Origin: Nocardioides sp. zg-1228 | GTDB lineage: Bacteria; Actinomycetota; Actinomycetes; Propionibacteriales; Nocardioidaceae | Length of the DNA: 64,000 bases | Assembly (NCBI RefSeq): GCF_017086465.1 | Contig: NZ_CP070961.1 | Span: 3,100,001-3,164,000 of the forward strand | Direction of reading: 5' to 3' | Shown: positions 47,932-55,998 of the stretch, in pieces | Numbering within the stretch: position 1 is the first letter of the stretch | How the letters are laid out: every line of letters begins with the position of its first letter | Translations under genes and position numbers: made by a program | Notes under the pieces: model-generated | Databases searched by the model: none | Told to the model about the DNA's origin: nothing | Seen by the model: only the letters and a program-made list of their open reading frames with translations

Positions 47932-48308
47932 GACGCGAAGGACTCCGGGCCGAACCGACCCGCCGCAACCAACGCGGCGAGCATGAGGAACCCCAGATTG
48001 ACGAGGACAGCCTTGCTCTCCCCTCGGCGCAGGTGGACAACAGCGGCACCGATCATGAGCAGAACCAGGCCGACTGCAGCCAGGGGCACCAGGACGGGCA
48101 CCAGGCCGACGGCGGCGGGGAGGATCAGGCCTGCAGCAGCCATGATCTCCAGGACCCCGATCGCGCGGACCGCACCGTCACTGAAGTCTTCGGCGAACGT
48201 GAGCCCGGAGGCAATCAGCTCTTCTCGCGACCGGGTCAGCTTCTGCGCCCCGCTGGCGAGGAAGACGAGGGCGAGGCCACCCGTCAGGATCCACAGCGCG
48301 ATATTCAT
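47928..48308 (-). CDS. DoxX-family membrane protein
   Basis: The 126-residue protein has four helices and the DoxX pattern: IALWILTGGLALVFLASGAQKLTRSREE at the N-terminus, then RAIGVLEIMAAAGLILPAAVG. DoxX proteins sit in redox or thiol-stress membrane complexes in some actinobacteria. I start at the ATG at 48308 because GAGGAG lies 7 bases upstream; the frame reaches 48452 without support. It is divergent from an ECF41 sigma gene, a common arrangement for this sigma group. Confidence 0.85.
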   Translation of the reverse strand: MNIALWILTGGLALVFLASGAQKLTRSREELIASGLTFAEDFSDGAVRAIGVLEIMAAAGLILPAAVGLVPVLVPLAAVGLVLLMIGAAVVHLRRGESKAVLVNLGFLMLAALVAAGRFGPESFAS

Positions 48309-48399
48309 CCACATCTCCTCGTTCAAGGCGGCCCGACGGCCACGTGCCAGCGCGGACTCAGCCCCACTGCTCGGCGTCGTGCCCCCTCCTGCAACACCC

Positions 48400-48425
48400 G
48401 ACGAGGCAGCCTCGACAGTTGTGAG
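48400..48425 (-). promoter_or_regulatory. Candidate ECF41-type promoter for the DoxX operon
   Basis: On the minus strand, CTCACA at 48425-48420 and CGTC at 48403-48400 are separated by 16 bases. This resembles the reported ECF41 promoter pattern, a TGTCACA-like -35 and CGTC -10. It lies about 92 bases before the DoxX start. The -35 match is imperfect. Confidence 0.4.
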
Positions 48426-48499
48426 GTGAGGCCGGCTCACGAACGCCACCACTATTTCGTCGGAGACTTGAGTGCGACGAACAGCAACAAGGAGTGGCG

Positions 48500-49438
48500 A
48501 TGACTGAGCGACCCGACGACCCGGAGGCCAGGGCGCTGCCAGGAGACTCCGACCTGGCCGACATCACCAGCGAACGGCGGCAGCTGCTTCGCTTGGCCTA
48601 CCGACTCCTTGGGTCCACCGCTGACGCCGAGGACGTCCTGCAGGAAACCTACGTGCGCTGGTACTCGCTGGCCCCCTCTGCCAGAGAGGCTGTCAAGTCC
48701 CCGGGGGCTTGGCTGACGACCGTGGCCAGTCGCATCTGCCTCGACATGCTCGGTTCGGCACGCGCACGGCGAGAGCGGTACATCGGGGAATGGCTGCCGG
48801 ACCCGCTGCCTGGACACACCAAGGCCCTCTACGGACCCTCCACCACAGCGCTAGACCCTGCCGAGCGCGTGAGCCTGGATGAGTCGGTCCACATGGCTCT
48901 CCTGGTGGTCCTCGACTCGTTGACGCCGGCCGAGCGGGTCTCGTTCGTCTTGCACGACGTCTACCGCTACCCCTTTGCCGAGGTCGCCGAGATCGTGGGC
49001 CGCACACCCGAGGCCTGTCGCCAGCTGGCGACCTCGGCACGACGGCGCATTGGCGTGGCCCGGACCCCACCTGCTCCGACCCGGGAGCAGTCCGCCGTCA
49101 TCCGCGCCTTCAAGGACGCCTGGGAGTCACACGACATCCAAGCCCTGATAGGGCTTCTGGACCCGAAAGCCACCGCGGTCGCCGACGGCGGAGGTCGCGC
49201 TACAGCCGAGCTGCGCCCAGTCACAGGCGCCGAGAAGATCGCCCAAACCCTGGTCGAGGTCGCCGCAGCGTCCCCTCACCTCACTCTCAGCGAGCAGACG
49301 GTCAACGGGCAGCCAGGACTGGTTGGTCTCGAGGCCGGGGTTGCGTCCACGGTGGTCGCTTTCGACATCGCTGACGGCGCGATCCTCTCGCTCTGGGTAA
49401 TGCGCAACCCCGACAAGCTCAGGCTGTGGCGCAACTGA
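48500..49438 (+). CDS. ECF41-family RNA polymerase sigma factor (SigJ-like)
   Basis: The 312-residue sigma factor has region 2 (RQLLRLAYRLLGSTADAEDVLQETYVRWYSL) and region 4 (LTPAERVSFVLHDVYRYPFAEVAEIVGRTPEACRQLATSARRRI). The C-terminal extension of about 110 residues is SnoaL-like. The linker WLPDP and the extension DGGGR match the two ECF41 hallmarks, WLPEP and DGGGK. In this group the extension takes over the role of an anti-sigma factor. AAGGAG precedes the ATG at 48500. The divergent DoxX operon is the likely target. Confidence 0.92.
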   Translation: MTERPDDPEARALPGDSDLADITSERRQLLRLAYRLLGSTADAEDVLQETYVRWYSLAPSAREAVKSPGAWLTTVASRICLDMLGSARARRERYIGEWLPDPLPGHTKALYGPSTTALDPAERVSLDESVHMALLVVLDSLTPAERVSFVLHDVYRYPFAEVAEIVGRTPEACRQLATSARRRIGVARTPPAPTREQSAVIRAFKDAWESHDIQALIGLLDPKATAVADGGGRATAELRPVTGAEKIAQTLVEVAAASPHLTLSEQTVNGQPGLVGLEAGVASTVVAFDIADGAILSLWVMRNPDKLRLWRN

Positions 49439-49491
49439 TACCCGCCGTCGCTACGCATGCGCACGCCCTGGGTAGCGCTCGGCGGCCGCTG

Positions 49492-49836
49492 TTACCAGGC
49501 GCGGTACTTGATCGTGTACCGGGAGCCGACTTCCTGCTGTAGTCGTTGCGCCAGTGCCTGGGCGCGCAGGTCTAGGGCCTCGTACGCTTCCTCTGTCCTG
49601 AGACTTGGGGTTGCATCCAGACCAAGCATGTCGTCGCCCCACCTCGTGAGGTCTTCGATCAGCGAGTCACTCAGTCCAAGCACTTCCCGCAGCCACTGAG
49701 GTTCGTCGGGCAGGGCTCCCCCCTCATCCCACAGCGGGACCCGTATGCCGTAATCCCACATCATGCTGATCACGTCACCGACGACCGCAATGTCCAGACC
49801 GTGTGAGTCCTCGCCAGCAGGTGTGGCTTTGTCCAT
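49492..49836 (-). CDS. Conserved-looking hypothetical protein, 114 residues
   Basis: An ATG at 49836 opens a 114-codon frame with balanced composition: GIRVPLWDEGGALPDEPQWL, then LGLSDSLIEDLTRWGDDM and LRAQALAQRLQQEVGSRYTIKY. It looks like a compact cytosolic helical protein. No family or active site is recognised. It follows the serine hydrolase gene on the same strand after 115 bases. The ribosome site is weak (CCGGGG). Confidence 0.65.
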   Translation of the reverse strand: MDKATPAGEDSHGLDIAVVGDVISMMWDYGIRVPLWDEGGALPDEPQWLREVLGLSDSLIEDLTRWGDDMLGLDATPSLRTEEAYEALDLRAQALAQRLQQEVGSRYTIKYRAW

Positions 49837-49951
49837 CCCCGGTGGAGTCTCCGCAGCAAAGTAGCCGGTCCGACCCACCACCCCTGCGCCAGTGCGGCGA
49901 CCTGCCAGGACTTTCGGCTCGGTGTGACGTTGACCATCTGGGCCCGGTCGA

Positions 49952-50989
49952 TCAGGCGACGGCGGCGACCGGGACGGTGTTGGGGCCTGGCCCGGAGTCG
50001 ATGATCTGTTTGAGCAGATTAAGGCCGGGACGGTCCACGGATCGGTTGTTGGCGTTGAGGATGACGACCGCGGCGTGGTGTTCAGGAGCGATGGCCAGCA
50101 GGCTGCGGTAGCCGCCGGTGCCGCCGTTGTGGAACATGACTCGATGCTCGCTGCGGGGCGGGGTGGCTGCGATCCAGCCGGGATGGATCGCAGCTCTCGC
50201 GTTGATGCGGTGGGAAGTGGCCCGGTTGAGAGCGATGGCTTCCGCGAGCTCGTCAGGTGCTGAACCGAGGTGAGCACGCGCGAACTTGAGCAGATCGGGC
50301 ACAGTGGAGTGCAGACCACCGGCGCCGGCGAGGGCGCCAAGGTGCCAAGGTGGGCGTGGGCGTCCCAGGCGGGAGTGGCCGGTTGCCAGTCGGGCCGTCC
50401 CTTCGGCGTCGAGCACCACGCGGGTATCGCTCATGCCCAGGGGCCGGCAGATCTCGCCCTGAATGAGGGTGTCGTAGTCGGTACCGATGTGGCGTGCCAG
50501 AACAAGTCCCAGTAAGCCGGCACCGAGGTTGGAGTAGTGAACGCGGACACCGGGCACCGATCGCAAACGGGTGCGCCGCAGTCCGTCCATCAGGAACTCG
50601 CCGGTGCATCCGGCGTAGGGATCTGATCGGAAGAGCCCCCGCGCCAGGAGTCCTTTGGGCAGGCCTGGAAGGCCAGAAGTGTGGGAGGCCAGGTGCCCCA
50701 GCCTGATGACCTCGCCGCCGCGTTCTGGGGCCGTGATGTCGCGCGGCAGAAGGTCGTTCAGCGGTTGGTCAAGTTCCACGACACCGCGCACGACGAGCCG
50801 GGCCAACGCAAGGGCGGTGAACGTCTTGGTGACGGAACCGATCTCGAACTGCGTGCCGGGATCTGCGCCGTGCACTGCCGACTGCCCGTGGTGTAACGCC
50901 CCCACCATGACGACCCCCCGCTGTGTGGCGCCGAGGCGTTCCGCTGATCGTCCCGCCAGATCATCGAGGAGCGAGTTCGTCACCGTCAT
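49952..50989 (-). CDS. Serine hydrolase of the class C beta-lactamase/esterase family
   Basis: The 345-residue protein has the penicilloyl-serine-transferase motifs: SVTK with Ser near residue 52 (EIGSVTKTFTALALARL), YSN near 152 (VHYSNLGAGLLGLVLA), and a late HNGGTGGYRSLLAI in place of KTG. The HTGGTGG-type third motif is usual for esterases and D-aminopeptidase-like members rather than true beta-lactamases. There is no signal peptide, so it is probably cytosolic. The stop of the upstream HTH gene overlaps its ATG by 4 bases. Confidence 0.9.
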   Translation of the reverse strand: MTVTNSLLDDLAGRSAERLGATQRGVVMVGALHHGQSAVHGADPGTQFEIGSVTKTFTALALARLVVRGVVELDQPLNDLLPRDITAPERGGEVIRLGHLASHTSGLPGLPKGLLARGLFRSDPYAGCTGEFLMDGLRRTRLRSVPGVRVHYSNLGAGLLGLVLARHIGTDYDTLIQGEICRPLGMSDTRVVLDAEGTARLATGHSRLGRPRPPWHLGALAGAGGLHSTVPDLLKFARAHLGSAPDELAEAIALNRATSHRINARAAIHPGWIAATPPRSEHRVMFHNGGTGGYRSLLAIAPEHHAAVVILNANNRSVDRPGLNLLKQIIDSGPGPNTVPVAAVA

Positions 50990-51216
50990 GCCTCCGTCCG
51001 CCCGAACAGGCGTCGGCCGCCGTACTTCTTGTGAACGGCCTGCTTCGTCACACCGAGCGCTTCAGCGATCTGCGTCCACGTGGTCCCTGACACCCGAGCG
51101 CGGTGCACCAGGACTTCCTCCTGTCCCTCCAGTCGGCGGCGCAGCGCGGTTGTATCGCGCAGGGCTTGGAGCGGATCAGCGTTCTCGGTGATGCGGGCAA
51201 GATCGACCTCTGTCAT
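50986..51216 (-). CDS. Small HTH regulator, 76 residues
   Basis: The protein has a coiled N-terminal helix (LQALRDTTALRRRLEGQEEVLVHRARV) and a single helix-turn-helix, TWTQIAEALGVTKQAVHKKYGG, typical of tiny sigma-like or AsnC-like DNA-binding proteins. It is co-translated with the serine hydrolase gene through an ATGA overlap. Two perfect palindromes sit immediately upstream of its ATG, so it very likely represses its own operon. Confidence 0.85.
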   Translation of the reverse strand: MTEVDLARITENADPLQALRDTTALRRRLEGQEEVLVHRARVSGTTWTQIAEALGVTKQAVHKKYGGRRLFGRTEA

Positions 51217-51219
51217 GCG

Positions 51220-51264
51220 GTCAACCGTAGTTGACTTCTCCCGTGATAGTCAACTCATGTTGAC
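51220..51264. promoter_or_regulatory. Two perfect operators GTCAAC-N4-GTTGAC
   Basis: GTCAAC(CGTA)GTTGAC lies at 51220-51235 and GTCAAC(TCAT)GTTGAC at 51249-51264, with centres 29 bases apart. They start 4 bases upstream of the HTH gene's ATG. Identical arms with different spacers point to a dimeric DNA-binding protein, most simply the HTH protein itself. Confidence 0.88.
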
Positions 51265-51435
51265 GCAACAGACGCCAACTCAGGGCAGCGGTCATGCGTC
51301 GAACTCTAGGTCGGCAAGCCGTTCTACGACGCGAGCGCAGCCCCGACGGGATCGTGCCGAGCTCTTGGCGCGTCGAACGCGCCCCACTGCACCTGGGGAC
51401 GCGAACGCTGGCGGCCACCCCGCTCGCCCGGCGCC

Positions 51436-51479
51436 CTCATCTCGGCAGATCCGCACGCTCATCGCGGCAGATCCGGGCG
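51436..51479. repeat. Tandem 22-base repeat, spacer copy A
   Basis: Two adjacent 22-base units (51436-51457 and 51458-51479) share 19 of 22 bases, with the core CGGCAGATCCG. They follow the stop of the small ORF at 51501. Related cores occur in other spacers of this array. Confidence 0.8.
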
Positions 51480-51500
51480 TCTGGGCAAGTGATGTAGTGA

Positions 51501-51803
51501 CTACGCGCCGCCCTCAGCATCTTCGTCGTCGGTCATCTCGAACGATCGGAGGGCATCGGGATCGTAGTCATCACTTGCCTGCAGCCCCAGGGCGGCGAGT
51601 GCCTCCGACGAGGGCAGTACATCGTCAAAGATCCCGACCGGGTGGCTCGGTTCCTCAGGCGTCCACAGCACCCCGTCGAGACGCCCGGCGCGCATTAGTT
51701 CCTCCACTGTGGCCCGGGCGAGACCGGTGCTTCGGCAGAAGTCCTCGATCCGCAACATGCCGCGACCACTGATAAGCGGCTTGGGACCTGAGGGCTCATC
51801 CAT
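51501..51803 (-). CDS. Small hypothetical protein with possible HTH, 100 residues
   Basis: The protein reads GMLRIEDFCRSTGLARATVEELMRAGRLDGVLW near residues 15-47, a plausible MerR/excisionase-type helix-turn-helix. An acidic C-terminal tail follows (MTDDEDAEGG). It is one of four short minus-strand ORFs in a row, with repeat-bearing spacers on both sides. The function is unknown; a DNA-binding or antitoxin-like role is possible. Confidence 0.6.
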   Translation of the reverse strand: MDEPSGPKPLISGRGMLRIEDFCRSTGLARATVEELMRAGRLDGVLWTPEEPSHPVGIFDDVLPSSEALAALGLQASDDYDPDALRSFEMTDDEDAEGGA

Positions 51804-51828
51804 GGACGCAGCATGGCACCGTCAACCG

Positions 51829-51870
51829 CTCATCGGCAGATCCGCGCATGTCAGCGGCAGACCCCGGACG
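51829..51870. repeat. Repeat spacer copy B
   Basis: CTCATCGGCAGATCCGCGC at 51829-51847 is followed by TCAGCGGCAGACCCCGG within 51849-51870. Both carry the GGCAGA-CC core seen in copy A, in the same orientation, between two small minus-strand ORFs. Confidence 0.7.
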
Positions 51871-51877
51871 TTCTCCG

Positions 51878-52060
51878 TCAGCCGAGGTCTTCGTAAGAGT
51901 CAGGGTCATCGAAGCGGTTGGGCTCACGTTCGCGATGAGGCCCGTCGTAGGGCCGGTGCCCGACGAGCCAGTCGTAGCCCTTCCACTCGATGGGTTCGAT
52001 GCGCGGCTTCAAGGTTGCCCACGCAGAAGTGCAATCGACCACCGAAAAGAACGACTCCAC
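51878..52060 (-). CDS. Small hypothetical protein, about 60 residues
   Basis: A GTG at 52060 opens a 60-codon frame: ESFFSVVDCTSAWATLKPRI, then EPIEWKGYDWLVGHRPYDG and an acidic/basic tail. The aromatic-rich composition looks like real protein. The open frame extends upstream of the GTG without a better start, so this could also be the 3' part of a longer, decayed gene. No family is recognised. Confidence 0.45.
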   Translation of the reverse strand: MESFFSVVDCTSAWATLKPRIEPIEWKGYDWLVGHRPYDGPHREREPNRFDDPDSYEDLG

Positions 52061-52208
52061 GGCGCCACAGAACGCCCGGAAGCATGTCAGGCAAGCGGCT
52101 ACGCGTGACCCATCTCGGAGTCAGGCGGTGACCGTTGTCAGTCCGCACTACTCCCCGCCAACCCATGGTCACATTCTGGCGCATCGGCGTCAGGACATCG
52201 GTGTGGGC

Positions 52209-52457
52209 TCAGGCGGCATGAGCGGACGTTCGACGAAGCCAGTCGGGGTCGTCCGTGGACTTGGGCCGCCGCAGGAACTCAGCGCGTACGCCCGGTCTCA
52301 GCTGCCACCAACCGGCGACCAAGAAGGCAACCGCCAGGAAGAGGAGTGCCAGCCGGTGAAGGAGCGAGTGCCAGCCATCGCTCAGCAGTCCCGTCGTCAT
52401 GAGACCCGAGACGGCTGCGCCCGGGGACTTCACGCGCAGCAGGTCAACGGTGACCAC
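52209..52457 (-). CDS. Small single-pass membrane protein, 82 residues
   Basis: The protein has one clear membrane helix (LLHRLALLFLAVAFLVAGWWQL, about 32-53) and a basic tail with RPGVRAEFLRRPKSTDDPDW. The start is uncertain, with an internal ATG at codon 20 possible. It is the third of the four small minus-strand ORFs. The function is unknown. Confidence 0.55.
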   Translation of the reverse strand: MVTVDLLRVKSPGAAVSGLMTTGLLSDGWHSLLHRLALLFLAVAFLVAGWWQLRPGVRAEFLRRPKSTDDPDWLRRTSAHAA

Positions 52458-52486
52458 GCGACTGCAACAGCGGCCTGGGAGACGGA

Positions 52487-52530
52487 CTCATCGACGTGAG
52501 CGGACGCACGGGTCGCGGCAGATGCGGGTG
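52487..52530. repeat. Repeat spacer copy D
   Basis: GGGTCGCGGCAGATGCGGG within 52510-52530 has the array core (GCGGCAGAT-CG). It is preceded by CTCATCGACGTGAGCGGACG, which carries the CTCATC part of the unit. It lies between two small minus-strand ORFs. Confidence 0.6.
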
Positions 52531-52531
52531 C

Positions 52532-52798
52532 CTACTCGTAGCCAGTGGCCGCGCGGACCATCTCGGCGAACAGACGCCCTGAGGGTGCCTCTTGGTCGTA
52601 GTCCACATCGGTCTCCACCGGAGCGGTTGAGAAGGCGGTCAACGCATCCAGAAGGCGTTCGACGGTCGAGTTCTCCCACTCGACGCGTCCCGCATCGACA
52701 TAGTCGCGGAGCACCTCCTCCACGAACCATCCGAACTCGTCGCGCGTCGTCACAACGGACGGGTCGGCGATCGTGTCGCGCCCTGTCTCGTGTGCCAT
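52532..52798 (-). CDS. Small hypothetical protein (DUF7660-like), 88 residues
   Basis: The protein contains DEFGWFVEEVLRDYVDAGRVEWENSTVERLLDALTAFST, with a WEN sequence and helical spacing that recall the DUF7660 group of small proteins. This resemblance is from memory and unverified. It is acidic and probably cytosolic. It is the first (5'-most) of the four small minus-strand ORFs. Confidence 0.6.
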   Translation of the reverse strand: MAHETGRDTIADPSVVTTRDEFGWFVEEVLRDYVDAGRVEWENSTVERLLDALTAFSTAPVETDVDYDQEAPSGRLFAEMVRAATGYE

Positions 52799-52943
52799 GG
52801 CCGCAGACTGTCATGCCCGACGCCGCGAGAACGCGTCCTCACATCGGCATGAGCCGCCCCCGGCCAGGGCACGTCAGGACGTCGAGTGCAGCCGCCGGCC
52901 GTGAGGTGCTCGTGCCGGCCGGCGTCTTGGGGTACGGGACCGG

Positions 52944-53499
52944 ATGGCTGAACGTCACTGGACCCGCCTCGGCATCGTCGCGATCGCCGGTCACGTCTGC
53001 TACGAGCTCGTGGCGGGCGTCGCGGTGCCGCTGGCGCCACATGTCGGCGTACGAGCGGCTGCCGGGACGTTCGCGCTCTCCGCCGCTGCCGCGTACGTGC
53101 CCGCCGGTCGGCTCGTGAGCCCGCGCGGTGACCGTACGTACGCGATCGCGAACGGCTTCTTCCTCGCAGCGGTCGTCGGGCACTACAGCAGCTGGCCTCG
53201 CAGGTGGCGCGCCGGCCTGCCGTGGTCGACCGAGCACGAAGGGCTCGAGGGGCCGGTCGTCGGCCCTACAACGTGATCCTCCAGGCGCCGGCTGTCGCCG
53301 GGGTCGCGGGACTCTGGAGAACCGCAGCAAGTGGCGGTGGGGCGCTGTGACGGCACTCGCGGTGGCGCCCGTGCTGCGGTGGGCCACGCCTCGCGAGTAC
53401 GCCAGGCTGCGGCAGCAGGCAGCAGAGCACCCCGGATGGTGGAACCGGCGGCTGGAGTCAATCGAACGGGGGATCAGTACCAGCCGTTGGCCTGCTTGA
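52944..53499 (+). pseudogene. Small membrane protein gene broken by two frameshifts
   Basis: The first frame from the ATG at 52944 encodes about 105 sensible residues with three or four helices (HWTRLGIVAIAGHVCYELV, AAGTFALSAAAAYVPAG, NGFFLAAVVGHY) and then stops at 53274. Moving one frame at about 53264 restores PYNVILQAPAVAGVAGL. A second shift at about 53320 restores ENRSKWRWGAVTALAVAPVLRWATPREYARLRQQAAEHPGWW, ending at 53499. Both fit single-base losses in short G or C runs. It is either a recent pseudogene or two sequencing errors. The 3' end overlaps the convergent gene by 26 bases. Confidence 0.75.
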
Positions 53500-54211
53500 A
53501 GCTCCACGCGCTGCAGGGGGTGCCGTAGGTGTCGCGGATGTAGTCGAGCCCCCAGCGGATCTGCGCCTCGGCGGAGGTCATGTAGTCGTCGGGCAGGTCG
53601 TGCAGCTGCGTGAGGGCCTGCGGGATGCCGTAGGCCGAGGACGTCGGGTTGTCGGCGTCGACGCGCCAGTTGGACTCGCTGACGTAGAGCGAGTCCAGGC
53701 ACGAGAACTGGTCGGCGGAGAAGCCGTAGGCCGGCAGCAGGGCGCGGGCGATGTCGCGCGGGTCGCCGTCGGACAGCTTCTCCGAGCGCGTCACCGCCGC
53801 ACCACCGGACATCTCGAGCGCGGTGGCCTTGACGCGGTCGGTGCGGCGGGCCGCGCGCGAGACGACGGCCCGCGAGGAGCGCCGCTCGAGCTCACCGGCG
53901 CTCGACTCGGTGTCGGCGACCGTCTCGGCACCGTCGGTGGTGCCGCCAGCGGTGGTGGTGCCAGCAGCCGTGCCGGCGGTCGTGCCGGTGGCACCGGACG
54001 CGCCGGCCGTCGAGCTCGCCGGGTCGGCAGCGATCGGAGAGGGCACGCGCGGCTCATCGAGCGCGAGACCGCCGGTGACGCTCATGCCGGTCACGGCGAC
54101 GGCCAGGCCGGTCAGCGCCACGCTGGTGCGCAGGGGTCGACGCGGGGCGCGCACGGACTTGTGCCGGCCGGGCGCGCGGTGCTTCGGGACGTGCTTGTCG
54201 GACTTCGACAC
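53474..54211 (-). CDS. Exported transglycosylase-like protein
   Basis: The 245-residue protein has a basic N-terminus and one signal or anchor helix (TSVALTGLAVAVTGMSVTGGLA, about 30-52). A low-complexity Thr/Gly/Ala linker follows (about 65-105), then a C-terminal domain with YGFSADQFSCLDSLYVSESNWRVDADNPTSSAYGIPQAL and WGLDYIRDTYGTPCSAW. The E in SESNW fits the catalytic Glu of SLT/Rpf-like muralytic domains, and two cysteines may pair. It probably acts on peptidoglycan outside the membrane. Two strong hairpins lie in its leader. Confidence 0.88.
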   Translation of the reverse strand: MSKSDKHVPKHRAPGRHKSVRAPRRPLRTSVALTGLAVAVTGMSVTGGLALDEPRVPSPIAADPASSTAGASGATGTTAGTAAGTTTAGGTTDGAETVADTESSAGELERRSSRAVVSRAARRTDRVKATALEMSGGAAVTRSEKLSDGDPRDIARALLPAYGFSADQFSCLDSLYVSESNWRVDADNPTSSAYGIPQALTQLHDLPDDYMTSAEAQIRWGLDYIRDTYGTPCSAWSFKQANGWY

Positions 54212-54235
54212 GGGGGCTCACGGGGTAGACGACGG

Positions 54236-54304
54236 GGTGCCACGCCCCGGTGGAGCCGGGCGTGGAGCGACCGCGCGGACCCGGGCCGAACGGCCCAGGT
54301 CACG
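54236..54304 (-). promoter_or_regulatory. Two leader hairpins before the transglycosylase gene
   Basis: One hairpin at about 54239-54265 pairs CCACGCCCCGG with a CCGGGCGTGG partner (one bulge). Another at about 54279-54302 pairs GACCCGGGCC with GGCCCAGGTC around GAAC, with one wobble position. Both fall in the 5' leader. The region does not match the ydaO (c-di-AMP) riboswitch that precedes many actinobacterial muralytic genes, so no class is assigned. Confidence 0.45.
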
Positions 54305-54455
54305 AAGCGGTCACGAGCCACCATGCAGGAGCCTCAGGAGCCGTGCAAACCAAACGCCACATCCGGTGCTGTCCCTTTCGTCACATGAGATACGCCTGAC
54401 CTCAGGGGTCACACCAGCACCGGCACGCCGGTGTCTTCTCCGCCACAGCGCGAGG

Positions 54456-55781
54456 TCAGAGGGTGACGTCCTCCAGCATCTCGGTGACCAGGGCGGCGAT
54501 GGGCGAACGCTCCGATCGGGTCAGCGTGACGTGGGCGAACAGCGGGTGGCCCTTGAGCTTCTCCACGACCGCCACGATGCCGTCGTGGCGCCCCACCCGC
54601 AGGTTGTCGCGCTGGGCCACGTCGTGGGTGAGCACGACCTTGGAGTTGGCGCCGATGCGCGAGAGCACGGTGAGCAGCACGTTGCGCTCGAGCGACTGGG
54701 CCTCGTCGACGATGACGAAGGCGTCGTGGAGCGAACGGCCGCGGATGTGGGTCAGCGGGAGCACCTCGAGCATCCCGCGGTCCATCACCTCGTCGACGAC
54801 CTCGCGCGAGACCAGCGCGCCGAGGGTGTCGAAGACGGCCTGCGCCCAGGGCGACATCTTCTCCCCCTCCGAGCCCGGCAGGTAGCCGAGCTCCTGGCCG
54901 CCGACGGCGAACAGCGGCCGGAAGACGACGACCTTGGTGTGCTGGCGACGCTCCATCACGGCCTCGAGGCCCGCGCACAGCGCCATCGCGGACTTGCCCG
55001 TGCCGGCGCGCCCGCCGAGGGAGACGATGCCGACCTCGGGGTCGAGCAGCATCTCCAGCGCCACCCGCTGCTCGGCCGAACGCCCGTGGATCCCGAAGGC
55101 GTCGCGGTCGCCGCGCACGAGGTGCACGCGCTTGTCCGCACCGACGCGGCCCAGCGCCGTGCCGCGCTCGGAGAGCAGGACGAGGCCGTTGTGGCAGGGC
55201 AGGTCGCGCGCCTCGGCGAGGTCGATCACCCCGTCCTCGTAGAGCTCGTCGAGGTCGCCCGCGGGCACCTCGAGCTCGGCCATGCCGGTGTAGCCGGTGT
55301 CGGAGCTGCTGACGGCCTCGGCGCGGTACTCCTCGGCGTCGAGCCCGACGGCCGAGGCCTTGATCCGCAGCGGGAGGTCCTTGCTGACCAGGGTGACCCG
55401 GTGCCCCTCGTCGGCGAGGTTGCGCGCGACGGCGAGGATGCGGGTGTCGTTGTCGCCGAGCCTGAACCCGGACGGCAGCGAGTCGGCGTCGGTGTGGTTG
55501 AGCTCGACGCGGAGCGTGCCGCCCTCGGTGCCGACGGGCACCGGCTGGTCGAGGCGCCCGTTGACGATGCGCAGCTCGTCGAGGGCCCGCAGCGCGGAGC
55601 GGGCGAAGAACCCCAGCTCCGGGTGGTGGCGCTTGCCCTCCAGCTCGGTGATGACGACCACTGGCAGCACCACCTCGTGCTCAGCGAAGCGCTTGGTCGC
55701 GGCCGGGTCGGCGAGAAGGACGCTCGTGTCCAGGACGTAGGTGCGGCGGGTGGTGCTGGGTGAGGTCTTGCTGCTGGCCAC
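54456..55781 (-). CDS. PIN-PhoH family ATPase
   Basis: The 441-residue protein has an N-terminal PIN RNase domain ([15 protein letters not shown] and [17 protein letters not shown]) followed by a PhoH ATPase with Walker [11 protein letters not shown] and Walker [16 protein letters not shown]-PhoH proteins are reported as ATP-dependent RNA helicase/RNases. The start is the GTG at 55781 with AAGGGG seven bases upstream; an ATG 11 codons earlier extends the frame without support. Confidence 0.94.
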   Translation of the reverse strand: MASSKTSPSTTRRTYVLDTSVLLADPAATKRFAEHEVVLPVVVITELEGKRHHPELGFFARSALRALDELRIVNGRLDQPVPVGTEGGTLRVELNHTDADSLPSGFRLGDNDTRILAVARNLADEGHRVTLVSKDLPLRIKASAVGLDAEEYRAEAVSSSDTGYTGMAELEVPAGDLDELYEDGVIDLAEARDLPCHNGLVLLSERGTALGRVGADKRVHLVRGDRDAFGIHGRSAEQRVALEMLLDPEVGIVSLGGRAGTGKSAMALCAGLEAVMERRQHTKVVVFRPLFAVGGQELGYLPGSEGEKMSPWAQAVFDTLGALVSREVVDEVMDRGMLEVLPLTHIRGRSLHDAFVIVDEAQSLERNVLLTVLSRIGANSKVVLTHDVAQRDNLRVGRHDGIVAVVEKLKGHPLFAHVTLTRSERSPIAALVTEMLEDVTL

Positions 55782-55998
55782 GACTAACCCCTTGCTGCGG
55801 GTCGGCGCGCGCACTCCTCGCCCGGCCCGATGTCATTCAACGGACCGGAGAGCTCCCCTCTGAGTGCCCACGGTGTGCCTCCCGGTACAGCAGGCTTCCC
55901 CACCTGCCGATATCGCGAAAGTACGCTTGGTCACACCGCGATCCGGTTCGACACGCCCGAACGCGAGGTCACGACGAGGCAACGGCCGGGGGCCGCGG

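Noticed and set aside
51436..52530. CRISPR array from the repeated 22-base unit
   Set aside because: Units are degenerate, directly tandem or separated by whole genes, without regular unique spacers, and no cas gene is present.
54212..54455. ydaO/c-di-AMP riboswitch before the transglycosylase gene
   Set aside because: Such riboswitches often precede actinobacterial muralytic genes, but I could not find the conserved core sequences; only two simple hairpins are visible. A covariance-model search would settle it.
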